Origin: Armatimonadota bacterium
GTDB taxonomy: Bacteria > Actinomycetota > Acidimicrobiia > Spongiisociales > UBA5794
DNA length: 9,337 bases
Direction: 5' to 3'
Assembly: GCA_008501565.1 (NCBI GenBank)
Contig: QQUL01000227.1
Location: 1 to 9,337 of the forward strand
This document shows positions 7,498 through 9,337 of the stretch, piece after piece. A program made the position numbers and the translations under genes. The notes below the pieces were generated by a model that worked only from the letters and a program-made list of their open reading frames with translations, ran no database searches and was not told where the DNA came from. Positions within the stretch are counted from its first letter, which is position 1; each line of letters begins with the position of its first letter.

Positions 7498-7525
7498 TTC
7501 TGACTTCTGACTTCTGACTTCTGAC
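7498..7525. repeat. Four perfect tandem copies of a heptamer (TTCTGAC)
   Basis: The unit TTCTGAC is repeated four times without a mismatch and ends exactly at the base next to the dinB stop codon (7526-7528, minus strand). Because the period is 7, the TGA in each copy falls in all three + frames (7501, 7508, 7515, 7522), so anything translated rightward through it stops. This is a simple-sequence tract that could change copy number by slippage. Confidence 0.9.
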
Positions 7526-8770
7526 TCAGTCGTTTGTCATGATTTCCGAAAGGCCGTCGGTGTTCTTGGTGCGGCCAGAGAGAAGATCCGAACCGTGGGT
7601 GATCACATCTGCGCCGAAACGTTTCCTGAGGGCGTCAACAGACTGATCGAGTGCCTCATACTCGAGTTCCCTTGGCGAACCGCCTGACACATCATCGTCA
7701 ACACCGAAGGCAAGTTGGGTCGGCTCACCCTTTGCGATTCCTGACGCCGCGACGCTGAGCAGCGTCGTTTCATGTTTCGGAAACTCGGCGAGCACACGCT
7801 CAAGCATCTTCGTCGCCACCACGACAATCGCACCCGTCGAACCTGTCGATGTCGGCATGGTCGTCGAACGCGTGATGGATGACAGGTCGCCGAAACGAAT
7901 CTTGATCGTCACCGTCCGGGCTGACAGATCCTTTGCCCGCATCCGGCCCGCAACCCGATCGGTGAGGCGGTTGAGGACTGGTAGGAGTTCGTCGAGCGTG
8001 CGAATCCTCGCCCGCATCGCCGACTGGGCGCTCAGCGATTTCGCCTTTCTCCTCGTCTCAACGGGCCTGGGATCGAGGTTGTGCGAAAGGGCGTAGAGAT
8101 GCGCCGCGTGGGCAGATCCGAGCATCGATGCCATCGAATCCCGCGGTGTCGCCGCGATGTCACCAATCGTGTGGATACCAAGATTGTTCAATCTCCGCTT
8201 GGTCACCGGTCCAACACCCCACAGGTACGACACGGGGAGGGGGTGGAGGAATTCGAGCTCCTCACCCGGATTGACGACGATCAACCCATCGGGCTTTGCG
8301 ACCTGGCTTGCGATCTTCGACAAGAACTTGCGTGGCGTCGCTCCAACGGAGACCGCAAGACCGGTTTCTCGCTTCACATCATCGCGGATGGACCGACCGA
8401 TGTCCGCCGGTGTCCCAAACAGGTGAATCGATCCGCTGACATCCATGAAGGCTTCGTCGATGGACAGTCGTTCAACGACGGGCGTGTAGGACTCATAGAT
8501 CGTGAAGACGGCCTTGGAGTATTCCGTGTAGGCGCCGAACGTTCCATCGACGACGATGAGCTGGGGACACATCGAGCGAGCTTCCCGCACGGGCATGCCG
8601 CCCCTTACGCCGTAGACGCGGGCCTCGTAGGTGCAAGAGAGAACAACACCAGCCCCGACAGCCATCGGTTTGCCAGCAAGAGACGGGTTCTCCTTGACGG
8701 CTACCGCTGCGTAGAAGGCGTCGAGGTCGGCGTGGAGGATGCTCGCCGCCGATGCACTGGGTACGTCCAT
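7526..8770 (-). CDS. dinB: DNA polymerase IV (Y-family translesion polymerase)
   Basis: This is a cytoplasmic error-prone polymerase that copies past DNA lesions. From the ATG at 8770 it has 414 residues, normal or slightly long for the family. Palm motifs are intact: ILHADLDAFYA with catalytic Asp15 and a likely steric-gate Tyr20, and SIDEAF with Asp105-Glu106. YEARVYGVRGGMP is the fingers signature, and VSVGATPRKFLSKIASQVAKPDG the conserved palm segment. LWGVGPVTKRRLNNLGIHTIGDIA (about 183-206) is the helix-hairpin-helix DNA contact. The little-finger domain follows, then QLAFG (352-356), a plausible beta-clamp contact. A GTG two codons upstream (8776) is an alternative start; neither has a good ribosome site. 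The Glu usual after AAV in the first motif is Ala here, a small deviation unlikely to matter. The gene may be transcribed from its own 49-bp spacer or read through from the SGNH gene. No LexA-type box was found. Confidence 0.96.
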   Translation of the reverse strand: MDVPSASAASILHADLDAFYAAVAVKENPSLAGKPMAVGAGVVLSCTYEARVYGVRGGMPVREARSMCPQLIVVDGTFGAYTEYSKAVFTIYESYTPVVERLSIDEAFMDVSGSIHLFGTPADIGRSIRDDVKRETGLAVSVGATPRKFLSKIASQVAKPDGLIVVNPGEELEFLHPLPVSYLWGVGPVTKRRLNNLGIHTIGDIAATPRDSMASMLGSAHAAHLYALSHNLDPRPVETRRKAKSLSAQSAMRARIRTLDELLPVLNRLTDRVAGRMRAKDLSARTVTIKIRFGDLSSITRSTTMPTSTGSTGAIVVVATKMLERVLAEFPKHETTLLSVAASGIAKGEPTQLAFGVDDDVSGGSPRELEYEALDQSVDALRKRFGADVITHGSDLLSGRTKNTDGLSEIMTND

Positions 8771-8819
8771 GGTCACATCGTGTCACATGTCAATGACAGA
8801 ATCGAACCGAATCGGCTGA
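8771..8819 (-). promoter_or_regulatory. Spacer upstream of dinB with ATGTGAC repeats
   Basis: This is 49 bp between the SGNH stop and the dinB ATG. On the minus strand ATGTGAC occurs twice, ten bases apart (plus-strand GTCACAT at 8772-8778 and 8782-8788). TGTCA and TGACA form a palindrome with a one-base centre (8788-8798). A single TCGAAC/GTTCGA half-site is present near 8801-8810, but its partner is missing, so this is not an actinobacterial SOS box. Whether it is a promoter or only a spacer within one transcript cannot be decided by reading. Confidence 0.35.
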
Positions 8820-9337
8820 CTACAGCTGCGATTGTCCGATCGCCGCAGCGACGGTCCTTCCGATCATGGTGTGACCGTCCTGGTTTGGGTGGGGCCAGCC
8901 ACCCCAATCCTGGAGTGGGACAGTGCCACGGTCAATGTCGATCCACGTGACCGGGTCGGCCAGACCAGATTGAAGCGTCGTATCAAGAAGCGACATCGCC
9001 ATCTCCATCTCATCGTCGCACTCAGCCCCGATCGGTGTCCATCCGGGTGCGAGACGGGAGCCGCTGATGGTGAAGTAGCTCGTCCAGTACAAATCAGCGT
9101 TCGTTTGGGTCGCAAGTGTCTCCGTGATGAGCTTCGTCGCCGAGGCGATGGAATCCGTGCGTGAGGGCAGATTCCATGACTCCAACACGGCCGTTTGACA
9201 CGCCTTCTTGTCACCGAGTTCCGAGAACGAGAATGCCGTACGCCTGGTGAGATCTGTCACGACATTCGACCAGTTTGTTGAATTGATTCCGGCTGTGATG
9301 ACCACGATGTTCCACGTCGATGGGTCAGCGACGGCCT
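8820..9337 (-). CDS. SGNH/GDSL-type hydrolase, C-terminal part (5' end outside window)
   Basis: The frame is open to the right edge; 171 residues are visible and the protein ends with TAG at 8820-8822. WNIVVITAGINSTNW near the visible start fits a beta strand followed by SGNH block III (G-x-N, Asn18, an oxyanion-hole residue). GWPHPNQDGHTMIGRTVAAAI near the end fits block V, with His149 of HPN as the likely catalytic histidine. Block I with the nucleophilic serine would lie upstream, outside the window. The Asp usually three residues before the catalytic His is a Gly here; an Asp occurs six before. Two cysteines (in KKACQ and AECDD) could form a disulfide, which suits a secreted esterase or lipase-like enzyme. 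The gene precedes dinB on the same strand by 49 bp. A window-internal GTG at 9305 is not the real start. The assignment rests on two short motifs, so other SGNH-fold functions remain possible. Confidence 0.65.
   Translation of the reverse strand, partial: AVADPSTWNIVVITAGINSTNWSNVVTDLTRRTAFSFSELGDKKACQTAVLESWNLPSRTDSIASATKLITETLATQTNADLYWTSYFTISGSRLAPGWTPIGAECDDEMEMAMSLLDTTLQSGLADPVTWIDIDRGTVPLQDWGGWPHPNQDGHTMIGRTVAAAIGQSQL

Noticed and set aside
7431..7525. CRISPR array or insertion sequence remnant
   Set aside because: Repeats are too short and too few for CRISPR, and there is no transposase or terminal inverted repeat pair.
8799..8816. Possible LexA/SOS box upstream of dinB (TCGAACCGAATCGG)
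   Set aside because: Only one half-site matches; the bases at the required spacing do not complete GTTCGA.
8081..8950. 289-codon open frame on the + strand across dinB and the SGNH gene
   Set aside because: It spans two well-supported minus-strand genes and the spacer between them, and shows no family motif.

Overview
The window is a gene-dense stretch (about 60% GC by eye) that looks like a chromosomal segment of an actinomycete-type bacterium. The organism call is inference. It rests on the GC-rich codon use, the SARP/BTAD domain fused to an nSTAND-type NTPase and WD40 repeats, and start codons without clear Shine-Dalgarno sequences. An Acidimicrobiia-like lineage is possible, but I cannot fix it from the sequence alone.

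Layout from left to right. On the + strand, positions 1-2214 hold the 3' part of an ABC-2 exporter ATPase. It overlaps by 11 bp a 557-residue permease that consists of two tandem homologous halves. After a 20-bp convergent gap, the minus strand carries a very large gene (2235-6686, about 1483 residues): an N-terminal SARP/BTAD DNA-binding module, an nSTAND1-type P-loop NTPase, one membrane helix and a long WD40-like domain. A 100-bp divergent spacer with repeated GAACC/GGTTC words separates it from a small secreted protein with an HELAH zinc-peptidase-like motif on the + strand (6787-7428). Positions 7429-7525 are a structured intergenic island: an 11-bp direct repeat brackets two hairpins, followed by four perfect copies of a heptamer. 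The minus strand then has dinB, a Y-family DNA polymerase IV (7526-8770), and upstream of it the C-terminal part of a probable secreted SGNH/GDSL-type hydrolase that runs off the right edge.

How the genes may work together. The ATPase and permease form one translationally coupled exporter. The STAND regulator and the HELAH protein share a divergent promoter region, so co-regulation is plausible. The regulator's topology (DNA-binding head and NTPase inside, WD40 domain with three local cysteine pairs predicted outside) suggests a membrane-tethered one-component sensor. That is the least ordinary item here. DinB and the SGNH protein are ordinary neighbours with no evident functional link to the rest. 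No RNA genes, CRISPR arrays, insertion sequences or phage genes were seen.
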